29,281 nucleotides of DNA from CAYGFH01 sp964430295 (GTDB lineage: Bacteria > Patescibacteriota > Microgenomatia > UBA10105 > UBA927), in the NCBI GenBank assembly GCA_964430295.1, contig CAYSEV010000012.1, positions 1-29,281 of the forward strand, written 5' to 3'. The notes beneath the pieces were generated by a model. It did not search any database. It worked only from the letters and a program-made list of their open reading frames with translations, and had not been told where the DNA came from. Both the position numbers and the translations under genes were made by a program. Shown here piece by piece: positions 7,553 through 14,096 of the stretch (positions are counted from its first letter, which is position 1; every line of letters begins with the position of its first letter).

Positions 7553-8056
7553 ATGGTCATGGAAATTAAACAGGGATCAGCGCTTTGGAATTACCTTTCT
7601 CAACCTAAACGTGTTCTTGCTGGTGATGGATCGTTCCTTTTACATGATAGCGTGAATCATGCAAATGAAGAGCCTACTGATTATTCTTATTTAGTCTTTC
7701 CGTATGCTAAGTTATATGAAGGATTCTTAAAGGATTTATTTTTGGATTTGGACATTATTGATATACGAGATTATGAAAGCGATCATTTTAGAATTGGGAA
7801 AGCCCTAAGTCCTAATTTAGCCAAAAAATTAGGCAGAAGAAGTGCGTATGAACAAATTGTTACCCGATTCGGTAAAGACTTGGCAACCCGGCTTTGGCAT
7901 ACATGGAAAAATGGCAGAAATTTGGTGTTTCACTATTTTCCACATAACTATCGTGCTCTCTCAATAGAGCAGGCAAAAGTCCTTATTCAAATGATAATTG
8001 AAACAATGGATCAGGCAGTCGGGGACACGAAAGTAATTCGACACAATCGTGATTGA
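7553..8056 (+). CDS. Probable HEPN-domain protein (RnlA/LsoA-like putative RNase)
   Basis: A 167-residue protein (alternative ATG at 7559). The C-terminal helical half contains GRNLVFHYFPHN, in which Arg122-Asn123 and His127 make an R-N-x3-H signature, the catalytic Rx4-6H motif of HEPN ribonucleases. The preceding segment YLVFPYAKLYEGFLKDLFLDL resembles the start of the HEPN domain in RnlA/LsoA-type toxins. HEPN proteins commonly cut RNA in toxin-antitoxin and antiphage systems, with a nucleotidyltransferase or small antitoxin as neighbour. Neither is recognisable here: upstream is a membrane protein 3 bp away, downstream a CPBP protease with its own promoter. The HEPN call rests on the motif and overall look, not on a profile search. 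Confidence 0.5.
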   Translation: MVMEIKQGSALWNYLSQPKRVLAGDGSFLLHDSVNHANEEPTDYSYLVFPYAKLYEGFLKDLFLDLDIIDIRDYESDHFRIGKALSPNLAKKLGRRSAYEQIVTRFGKDLATRLWHTWKNGRNLVFHYFPHNYRALSIEQAKVLIQMIIETMDQAVGDTKVIRHNRD

Positions 8057-8067
8057 TTTTTCCGATC

Positions 8068-8096
8068 TTGCGAAGCAGCCTGAAACGCATTATTGT
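8068..8096 (+). promoter_or_regulatory. Leaderless promoter of the CPBP protease gene
   Basis: TTGCGA (8068-8073), a 17-bp spacer and TATTGT (8091-8096). The ATG at 8105 follows after 8 bp, too close for a Shine-Dalgarno, and none is present. Confidence 0.55.
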
Positions 8097-8104
8097 TATA
8101 AGTA

Positions 8105-8779
8105 ATGGCAAAAATCACAAAAAAAGTTGATACAAGCAGTTCTTCACTCGAGCCTATATATCAGACATGGGCATGGGTATTGTTGATTTGGAGTCTTTAT
8201 AGATACTTTTTGCATCTTCCTGAGTGGTTTGATGAGTTTGTGGCAAAACCTATGGTATTTGTTGGTCCTGTGTTGTGGTTTATTCAAAGGAAAGAGCGTA
8301 GAACGCTTGAATCAATCGGATTAACAACGCGGAATATTTTCAACAGTATATACATTGGTCTTGGATTTGGAATGGTATTTGCAATAGAAGGTATTGCTGC
8401 CCATGCGATGAAATACGGTAAAGTGGATGTGACTCCAATTGCCGCTTTTAAAGAATATGGCTTTTTTTTGTTAATTATTTCTCTGGCAACAGCACTTTCT
8501 GAAGAGATCCTAAGCCGAGGCTTTGTGTTTAGTAGAATATATGAGAAAACAAAAAACCTTTCTTATAGTGCCTTTATAGGATCAGTACTGTTTGTATTAC
8601 TTCATATTCCTATTCTTGTTACATCTAATCATTTGACCGGATCGACGCTCGTGTTGTTTTTTATAACAGACTTTGTGCTCGCATTTGCCAACAGTATGTT
8701 GTTTGCCTCAACTGGTTCGTTGGTAGCTCCTATTTTGGTACACATATTTTGGAATATGACAGTAGCGTTATATCTGTAA
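8105..8779 (+). CDS. CPBP family intramembrane glutamic endopeptidase
   Basis: A 224-residue polytopic membrane protein of the CPBP (CAAX protease and bacteriocin-processing, Abi) family. Motif 1, SEEILSRGF, contains Glu133-Glu134 and Arg138. Motif 2 is His167 in FVLLHIP. The terminal motif VHIFWNM supplies His213 and Asn217. This is a complete active-site set. Substrates of prokaryotic members are mostly unknown; some process peptides or give immunity to bacteriocins. It has its own leaderless promoter and ends at a bidirectional terminator, so it is probably monocistronic. Confidence 0.9.
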   Translation: MAKITKKVDTSSSSLEPIYQTWAWVLLIWSLYRYFLHLPEWFDEFVAKPMVFVGPVLWFIQRKERRTLESIGLTTRNIFNSIYIGLGFGMVFAIEGIAAHAMKYGKVDVTPIAAFKEYGFFLLIISLATALSEEILSRGFVFSRIYEKTKNLSYSAFIGSVLFVLLHIPILVTSNHLTGSTLVLFFITDFVLAFANSMLFASTGSLVAPILVHIFWNMTVALYL

Positions 8780-8792
8780 TAATCTCGACACA

Positions 8793-8827
8793 AAGAAAAC
8801 CCCCGCTTATAACACGGGGGATTTCTT
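8793..8827. terminator. Bidirectional intrinsic terminator
   Basis: The stem CCCCCG (8800-8805) / CGGGGG (8815-8820) has a 9-base loop and is extended by A-rich and T-rich flanks that pair (12 of 13 positions overall). T-rich tails follow in both directions. It serves the CPBP gene (+) and the convergent Met-rich gene (-). Confidence 0.85.
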
Positions 8828-8852
8828 ATCCTAAACATTCGCGCGCGAACGT

Positions 8853-9194
8853 TTAATACTCGTTCATCATACCCATCATTCCGACACCCTTGCCGGAAAT
8901 GACTGACCCGCCTTCCATCATCATGCGGCCTTTATCTATTAAATCAGTATCATTGTATTTCTTTCCTCTTTCTTCCATTAATCGGCCGGAATCTTCCATC
9001 ATCATTCCTTTTTCTTTCATCATAACTGCAGCCTCTTTGAGAGAAACAGCTTGAGGTGATGTTGCTCCTTTGCCGATATAATATCCGACCAACCCACCAA
9101 AAACTGCCATAACTAACAGGACGGTGACACTCATCGTATCAAATGCCGGCTTTGATTTCGGTGCAGAGCGGACAACAACTTTCTTTTTTGCCAT
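8853..9194 (-). CDS. Membrane-anchored methionine-rich protein, possibly metal-binding
   Basis: A 113-residue protein beginning at the ATG at 9194, preceded on the minus strand by a near-perfect SD (AAAGGAGGTGA). A longer frame to 9245 would ignore that SD. A basic N-terminus (1-16) precedes one transmembrane helix at about 22-41. The rest is soluble and strikingly Met-rich: 13 Met in residues 58-110, in clusters such as VMMKEKGMMMEDSG, GRMMMEGG and GMMGMMNEY, arranged as loose ~7-9-residue repeats with Gly. Met clusters are common in extracytoplasmic Cu(I)/Ag(I)-binding proteins, and this window is rich in copper genes, so copper binding is a reasonable inference, no more. I recognise no named family. 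Confidence 0.75.
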   Translation of the reverse strand: MAKKKVVVRSAPKSKPAFDTMSVTVLLVMAVFGGLVGYYIGKGATSPQAVSLKEAAVMMKEKGMMMEDSGRLMEERGKKYNDTDLIDKGRMMMEGGSVISGKGVGMMGMMNEY

Positions 9195-9300
9195 ATGTGT
9201 GTCACCTCCTTTCAGGACAGACATTACGAACCATATGTCCATCATAAACTGTAAAAGAACTAGAGCGCAAGGGATAAGCGGATAATCCGTTTTGTATATT

Positions 9301-9329
9301 TTTACAGAAGGTATAGCATACGGTATACT
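9301..9329 (+). promoter_or_regulatory. Promoter of the hydrogenase-maturation operon (leaderless)
   Basis: TTTACA (9301-9306), a 17-bp spacer and TATACT (9324-9329): near-consensus on both boxes. The ATG at 9338 follows after 8 bp, so the HypC-like mRNA should start at or within a couple of bases of its start codon. There is no SD. Confidence 0.75.
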
Positions 9330-9337
9330 GTGAGTGC

Positions 9338-9526
9338 ATGTGCATCCAACTTGTAAGAAGAGTTAAAGAATTGCATGGTACTATTGCACTTATGGATGAT
9401 GGACGAACGGTGCGAATATCCATGATTGCGGATGTGAAAGTAGGAGATTTACTAGAAGTATATGGAGATATTGCGCTTGGAAAAGTACCTAGTACACATA
9501 TGATAGAACAAAAAAACATTGATTAG
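9338..9526 (+). CDS. hypC: HypC/HupF-like [NiFe] hydrogenase assembly chaperone
   Basis: HypC helps insert the Fe(CN)2CO group into the hydrogenase large subunit, using its N-terminal Cys with HypD. This 62-residue protein has the hallmark Met-Cys N-terminus (MCIQLVRRVKELHG, where relatives have MCLAIPGKV). It keeps the beta-barrel pattern IALMDDGRTVRISMIADVKVGDLLEVYGDIALGKV, in which VKVGD and the terminal ALxK are typical. The proline after MCxxI is missing, so it is somewhat diverged. The context supports it: the operon ends with a hydrogenase maturation protease and hydrogenase genes lie 2.5 kb away. Its stop overlaps the SD of the next gene. HypA, B, D, E and F are not in the window. Confidence 0.8.
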   Translation: MCIQLVRRVKELHGTIALMDDGRTVRISMIADVKVGDLLEVYGDIALGKVPSTHMIEQKNID

Positions 9527-9533
9527 GAGGTAT

Positions 9534-10421
9534 ATGAAACAAGGAATTCGATTTGCTTTACTTACTGCATTGATATCAGGAATATCTATTTTTGCCAACG
9601 GAGTATTTGTGTCAAAAGTAGATCCACTGATTTTTGCATTCGTCCGCAATACCATTGTTGCGCTTTTGTTTACCATAGTACTACTAGGACAATCTCCTAT
9701 GCAAAAAATTCGTGAGCTGACATCGAAACAATGGGGGATGCTCGTACTTGTTGGTATAGTAGGGGGTGGAATTCCCTTTGCTCTATTTTTCACAGGTTTA
9801 GCTCAAATTGGAGCAGTAAATAGCAACATCATCCAGAAATCATTGTTTCTTTGGGTGGTACTGTTGGCAGTTCCATTGTTGGGAGAACGGATCAGACGTG
9901 TGCAGTTTTTGGGATATGCATTATTGTTGTTAGGTATGTTCTATTTTGGTGGCGGGGTGAGTATTGTGCCTAAACTGGGAACGTGGCTTGTATTGTTGGC
10001 AACAGTATTATGGTCTTTTGAGCAGATACTTGCAAAAAAGATACTCACGGATGTCTCTCCACTTATCGTTTCGTGGGGGAGAATGGTGTTCGGGCTACCG
10101 CTTCTTTTTTTGTCGATTGTCTTTATGGGTAAAACTGGTGTACTTGTGCACCCCAGTACATACGCGGTTGCACCATTGTTTGTAAGTGCTCTTCTTTTGA
10201 TGGCATATATGGTTTCCTGGTATAACGCACTTGCGAAAGCCCCTGCAGTTGTCGTTTCATGTGTATTAGTACTAGCACCTGTCATTACAGCCATATTAAC
10301 TCGATTCGTGCTTTTGAAGCCATTTAAGGACGGTCAGATACTATCATTTAGTTTCATCGTATTTGGTGTGATCTGTATATTGAGTGAATACCGAAAAAGC
10401 CACACAATTGATGAAGCATGA
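9534..10421 (+). CDS. EamA/DMT-superfamily transporter in the hydrogenase-maturation operon
   Basis: A 295-residue integral membrane protein with about ten helices in two homologous halves, as in the EamA (RhaT/YdcZ-like) drug/metabolite transporters. Marks include an N-terminal LLTALISGISIFANGVFV, the AQIGAVNSNIIQKSLFLWVVLLAVPLLGE segment ending the first half, and LLLMAYMVSWYNALAKAPAVV in the second. The start at 9534 is set by AGGAGG at 9526-9531; an in-frame TTG at 9519 is less likely. Its place between a HypC-like gene and a maturation protease, with a 4-bp overlap to the next gene, is unusual and hints at transport of something needed for hydrogenase, or only a shared promoter. Substrate unknown. 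Confidence 0.88.
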   Translation: MKQGIRFALLTALISGISIFANGVFVSKVDPLIFAFVRNTIVALLFTIVLLGQSPMQKIRELTSKQWGMLVLVGIVGGGIPFALFFTGLAQIGAVNSNIIQKSLFLWVVLLAVPLLGERIRRVQFLGYALLLLGMFYFGGGVSIVPKLGTWLVLLATVLWSFEQILAKKILTDVSPLIVSWGRMVFGLPLLFLSIVFMGKTGVLVHPSTYAVAPLFVSALLLMAYMVSWYNALAKAPAVVVSCVLVLAPVITAILTRFVLLKPFKDGQILSFSFIVFGVICILSEYRKSHTIDEA

Positions 10422-11155
10422 AGGATGTAAATGGGCTAACTCTGTGCGGACGGTATGCTTTTGCACCAAATCTCTATCATTACTGTGGGCCGGAAAAGCA
10501 ATCTGACTTACTCGGATATCTGCATGAACAACATACGGATCCAGGCTTATCCGAAATTCTCTCTCAATTTGATACATTGTATGCATATTTGATTCTGATA
10601 GCTTCTGAAAACAACATACGAGATCCGTTCGACCGTAGGGTCGTAGAAGCATATTGGTTGGGGAATGCTTTAACTCAACATGTTACTAAAAAAGCTCTGG
10701 TTTCCCATGTGGAAAATGCTCTTGAAGTACGCAAAAAAATGTCTCATTCCAATTTTGCATCATTGGCAACATCGCTTATGAGTCATGGTATGCCAACTCA
10801 TACTGATCATGTGTTATCTATCTATATGAGAACAGGCCACCACGCTATAACACATACACTATCAACAATGGACCAGTGTAGAATTTCCTGGGGGAAGGTG
10901 ATGAGTGTGAATGGCGTAACTGTTGTTGCTCGAGTGGAACCGCTTGTCTATGAAAACGAATCACTGCGGCTTGGAGTGCCACAATTGCTCACGCTTTCCT
11001 GTGTTGATGTAGCGGCCTCTGTGGGGGATTGGGTGAGTATTCACTGGGGATATGTGTGTGCTGTGCTGTCTGCCACTCAGGTGAAAAATCTTCGTATGTT
11101 TACGTTACGTGCGCTTAGGAATACAAAAGATATGGTACGACAATCCGGCATATGA
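10418..11155 (+). CDS. DUF6390-like protein with HypC-like C-terminus, hydrogenase-associated
   Basis: A 245-residue soluble protein. The N-terminal GRYAFAPNLYHYCGPEK, and the helical region after it, match what I recall as DUF6390, found near [NiFe] hydrogenase genes (from memory, unverified). The last ~90 residues look like a degenerate HypC barrel: Cys154 in CRISWGKVMSVNGVTVVARV parallels the catalytic-Cys start of HypC, and VGDWVSIHWGYVCAVLS (202-218) parallels the VGDYVLVHAGFAIEKL type of strand. It overlaps both neighbours by ATGA, so it is tightly coupled in the maturation operon. A specialised large-subunit chaperone is the best inference. Confidence 0.65.
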   Translation: MKDVNGLTLCGRYAFAPNLYHYCGPEKQSDLLGYLHEQHTDPGLSEILSQFDTLYAYLILIASENNIRDPFDRRVVEAYWLGNALTQHVTKKALVSHVENALEVRKKMSHSNFASLATSLMSHGMPTHTDHVLSIYMRTGHHAITHTLSTMDQCRISWGKVMSVNGVTVVARVEPLVYENESLRLGVPQLLTLSCVDVAASVGDWVSIHWGYVCAVLSATQVKNLRMFTLRALRNTKDMVRQSGI

Positions 11156-11535
11156 ATATATATTGTATTGGAAACGCGGGAGTAGAAGGGGATGATATGC
11201 CATCCCGATTAGTGCAATTTCTAAAAAAAGAATTCCCTGTTGCTGATATTCAGGAGGTCGATCCGACTGAGACATTTACTCCTGAGCAGCGCAGTATACT
11301 CATTGATACTGTTGTTGGAATTGATCGTGTATGCGAGTATTCGGACGTTGATGTGTTTGTCACAACCAAAAGCACATCTGTGCATGATTATGATCTGGGT
11401 CTTCATTTGCAACTACTTAAAAAAATTCATATGCTTCCTCATATTCGAATCATTGGAATTCCACAGCATGCAGTCATTGAACAAATACTTCCGGATGTTA
11501 TTGCCGCTATTTCTGCAGAGCAAACAACAGTGTGA
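11152..11535 (+). CDS. Hydrogenase maturation endopeptidase (M52/HycI-HybD type)
   Basis: Clips the C-terminal tail of the [NiFe] large subunit once nickel is in place. The 127-residue protein shows the family order: IGNAGVEGDDMPSRLVQFLKK (acidic nickel ligand near Glu12/Asp14), then EVDPTE, then ILIDTVVGI (Asp52), then TSVHDYDLGLHLQLLKKI (His78) and IIGIP. It is shorter than E. coli HybD or HycI (~155-165 residues), consistent with compact group-3 enzymes. Its substrate is presumably the large subunit at 14074-15366, which has a short tail after DPCxxCxxH. Its 3' end overlaps the convergent NRAMP gene by 29 bp. Confidence 0.8.
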   Translation: MNIYCIGNAGVEGDDMPSRLVQFLKKEFPVADIQEVDPTETFTPEQRSILIDTVVGIDRVCEYSDVDVFVTTKSTSVHDYDLGLHLQLLKKIHMLPHIRIIGIPQHAVIEQILPDVIAAISAEQTTV

Positions 11536-12763
11536 GCAGTGAAGCGATGGAAATAATAACAGTGCCTCCTATAGCGATATTTTGTTGGAATGGTTTATTG
11601 ACGTGTTCGCCCATAATATCCTTATTGTTGGTGAGTCTAATAACGTAATAAAAGATAAAAGGGAGCATCATGGCGTTAAATCCTTGGGAAAATACTGCAA
11701 GGCTAAGTAGTGACACCGATGGAATCATGACGATAATACCTGCCATAATAAGTTGCACAACAAAAATAGTATAGAATGCACGCCCTCTATTAAATGATGC
11801 ATCAAGACTTCCCGTAAGGCCAAAAAATTCAGCAAAGGCATACGCCGTTGAGAGCGTGACAGTAATAATGCCCATAAATCCTGCATTTAAAACGCCAATG
11901 GCGAACATAATCATGGCAATATCTCCGGCAAATGGCTTAATGGCAAGCGCTGCTTGTTCGCTTGATACCATTGGGATATTGTGTGCAAACAATGTCGCGG
12001 CTGTTGCAACGATCATAAAAAATGAAAAGAAATTTGTGATAAACGCACCCATGTATGTTTCTATCTGTGAATAGCGTAGCCTATTGGTCTCGATTTTTTT
12101 ATCAAATGCAAAGCTGCTGATGAAGAATTGTCCCCACGGCGTAATGGTTGTTCCCAGGACTCCTAATCCAATGACAATGTAATTGCGGAGATATTCTGCC
12201 GTGAACTCTACACCATTGGGAATGATAAGATTTGAGATCGCAGCTCCCCAGTCAGGTTTTGCCTTGAATGCAGATACAATGTACGCAATATAAAATAAGC
12301 TCACCACAAGCATGATATTTTGATTAATTTTATAGTTTCCTTTGATGACCACAATGAAGGCAATACCAACGAGAACGATAACGCTTAAGAAAACCGGAAT
12401 ATGAAAGAGTGCACTTAAAATTTTAACTGCCGCTACATCAACAACAATTGTCCCGAGATTGGCAAGGAATAAACAGACGAAAATAAACACGGATACCTTC
12501 ACACCATAATGTTCGCGAATAAGATCTCCAAGTCCTTTGCGTGTGACTATGGCAAGCCTAATGCCCATCTCTTGTGTAATGCCAAGAAAGAAAGTGATGA
12601 TAAACAACACAAATAAAATCGGATAACCGAGTATTGCCCCTGCTGATTGATATGTGGCAACACCGGCCGCATCATTATCTGCCATCGCTGTAATAGTTGC
12701 TGGACCAAAGACAGCAAGAAACAGTAAAAATCGTTGTTTAAATGTTTTCCAAACGGTATTCAT
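11507..12763 (-). CDS. NRAMP/SLC11-related divalent metal transporter with noncanonical site
   Basis: A 418-residue, ~11-helix membrane protein of the NRAMP family, starting 2 bp after the CBS-domain gene. The first helix has GPATITAMADNDAAGVATY: the aspartate of the canonical DPGN motif is kept (Asp29) but the motif reads DNDA. The sixth helix has GTTITPWGQFF where Mn/Fe transporters have a MPH motif; the Met is Thr and the His is Trp. These changes recall the NRAMP-related magnesium transporters (NRMT) described in the literature, so Mg2+ or Mn2+ import is more likely than iron. Pairing with a protein carrying the Mg-sensing MgtE-N and CBS domains fits. Its 3' end overlaps the maturation protease gene on the opposite strand. 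Confidence 0.85.
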   Translation of the reverse strand: MNTVWKTFKQRFLLFLAVFGPATITAMADNDAAGVATYQSAGAILGYPILFVLFIITFFLGITQEMGIRLAIVTRKGLGDLIREHYGVKVSVFIFVCLFLANLGTIVVDVAAVKILSALFHIPVFLSVIVLVGIAFIVVIKGNYKINQNIMLVVSLFYIAYIVSAFKAKPDWGAAISNLIIPNGVEFTAEYLRNYIVIGLGVLGTTITPWGQFFISSFAFDKKIETNRLRYSQIETYMGAFITNFFSFFMIVATAATLFAHNIPMVSSEQAALAIKPFAGDIAMIMFAIGVLNAGFMGIITVTLSTAYAFAEFFGLTGSLDASFNRGRAFYTIFVVQLIMAGIIVMIPSVSLLSLAVFSQGFNAMMLPFIFYYVIRLTNNKDIMGEHVNKPFQQNIAIGGTVIISIASLLTLLFALQK

Positions 12764-12765
12764 GT

Positions 12766-13977
12766 TTATTGAATTTTTTTCAGCACTATCTCCGATACAT
12801 CATCAATCGTAATAATACCAAGGATTTTTTTCTCCCGATTTATTACTGGGATCGCAGATATATTATATTTGAGCAGTTTATAAATGATGACCTCAATAGG
12901 GGTGGTTAATAGAGCAACTATTGGTTCAGGAAGCATAAATTTATATGCCTGTGCATCCGGCTCTTGCATCAAAAGTTCATGTGGACTGAACACTCCAACT
13001 AACTGATCATCCCGATTAAGCACATATATAGCGCTAAATGAAGAGAATTCATTCGTTTCTTTTTTTATGATTCTCAAAATCTCTTTTGCTGTTTGTGTCC
13101 CTGAAACGGTGAAAAACTCACTCGTCATAAGTTTTCCAACCGGAGTTCTTGAAAACGTCATCAGCTGATGAAGTTCCTGTTGTTTTTCGGTTGGTAGCTT
13201 TTTCATGATCTTGTCCCGTTTGCTTCGGTCCAGCGCAAGTAAAATATCTACTGCTTCGTCGGGATCTATACAATCAATAAGCTCGGCTCCTTTCTCATGA
13301 TCAAATCGTTGAAACACTTCCACCTGATAATTAACAGTTAGACTTTCCAAAACTTCTGCCGCTTTCTTCTGATCGAGTGTGCTTATAAATTTATGTACAT
13401 TATGTGCGTTTGTCATTTCAAGATAATCAGCAAGATCCTCTTCATGAATTTTTGCGAGTTTTTCTTCGCGTTGTTTGATTTTAATCTGTCCATGCTCAAG
13501 TTCGAGATTCAGTACATCGCCCCAAGACAATAACTGCATCGCTAGTGGCATATTACAGAGCAATGCGAGTTTTTGAATAGGTCTTTCCATTCCAAGGCGT
13601 CGAAGTAACCCGGGAATACCGATATCTATCCCTGAAATAGAAAGGAGAGGCTGGTCCTGAATGACTACATCATTCACCCGAACTACCTTGTTGCCGACAA
13701 GATCAATAATTTGTTGATCCAGCAGTGTTTTTGCAACGGAAAGCTCATTTGGCGCCGTTGTCTGGTTTAATTGTGGTTTAGTGATAGCGATATGGTGATT
13801 TATCCTTCGTAAACTGCCAACACCGATCGTGTGAACTGTCTTATTTGGATGCACAACAACAACTTTTGTGATGCGAGGAGTTTCCTCATTTAAGAAAATG
13901 ATATCTGAAAGTCTTCCATGTACATGGTTGTTTTCTGAATGCACCGCCTTGCCAATAAGTTCAGAGAAAAAAAGCAT
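12766..13977 (-). CDS. PRC-barrel / MgtE-N / CBS-domain regulator paired with NRAMP transporter
   Basis: A 403-residue cytosolic protein without membrane helices. The N-terminus looks like two PRC-barrel segments (about 1-75 and 90-165; VHGRLSDIIF, ITKVVVVH, GNKVVRVNDV). It is followed by a superhelical MgtE_N-type domain (~175-285; IHEEDLADYLEM, DHEKGAELIDCIDPDEAVDILLALD) and two CBS motifs (~290-403; PVGKLMTSEFFTV, AIYVLNRDDQLVGVFS, AIPVINREKKILGIITIDDV). It is thus the cytosolic sensor of an MgtE channel without the channel. With the NRAMP gene beginning 2 bp after its stop, it is most simply the Mg2+- or nucleotide-responsive gate of that transporter. This is inference from domains and coupling. 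Confidence 0.82.
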   Translation of the reverse strand: MLFFSELIGKAVHSENNHVHGRLSDIIFLNEETPRITKVVVVHPNKTVHTIGVGSLRRINHHIAITKPQLNQTTAPNELSVAKTLLDQQIIDLVGNKVVRVNDVVIQDQPLLSISGIDIGIPGLLRRLGMERPIQKLALLCNMPLAMQLLSWGDVLNLELEHGQIKIKQREEKLAKIHEEDLADYLEMTNAHNVHKFISTLDQKKAAEVLESLTVNYQVEVFQRFDHEKGAELIDCIDPDEAVDILLALDRSKRDKIMKKLPTEKQQELHQLMTFSRTPVGKLMTSEFFTVSGTQTAKEILRIIKKETNEFSSFSAIYVLNRDDQLVGVFSPHELLMQEPDAQAYKFMLPEPIVALLTTPIEVIIYKLLKYNISAIPVINREKKILGIITIDDVSEIVLKKIQ

Positions 13978-14010
13978 GGTCTATAAACTCCCATAAAATT
14001 ACCCACATTC

Positions 14011-14040
14011 ATTGTAGTTCTTCTTTTTTATAAAGGGCAA
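14011..14040 (-). promoter_or_regulatory. Promoter of the CBS-NRAMP operon
   Basis: Minus strand TTGCCC (plus 14035-14040), an 18-bp spacer and TACAAT (plus 14011-14016), about 33 bp upstream of the ATG at 13977. A weak GGGAG lies in the leader. Confidence 0.5.
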
Positions 14041-14068
14041 GAGGGGAATACAATTTTGTGTTGTTTAC

Positions 14069-14096
14069 AATTTCTAATTTTCAATTTTTAATTTGA
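14069..14096 (-). repeat. 7-bp-period repeat covering the end of the hydrogenase large-subunit gene
   Basis: Four heptamers on the plus strand (AATTTCT, AATTTTC, AATTTTT, AATTTGA). On the coding strand they supply the last six codons and the TAG stop of the large subunit. The related AAAATT-type unit differs slightly from the AAGT-type arrays elsewhere. Confidence 0.65.

Noticed and set aside
9287..9314. TGTA...TACA sequence upstream of hypC as a third Crp/Fnr site
   Set aside because: The half-sites are two bases closer than in the TGTAA-N6-TTACA sites and the first half is TGTAT, so it does not fit the operator.
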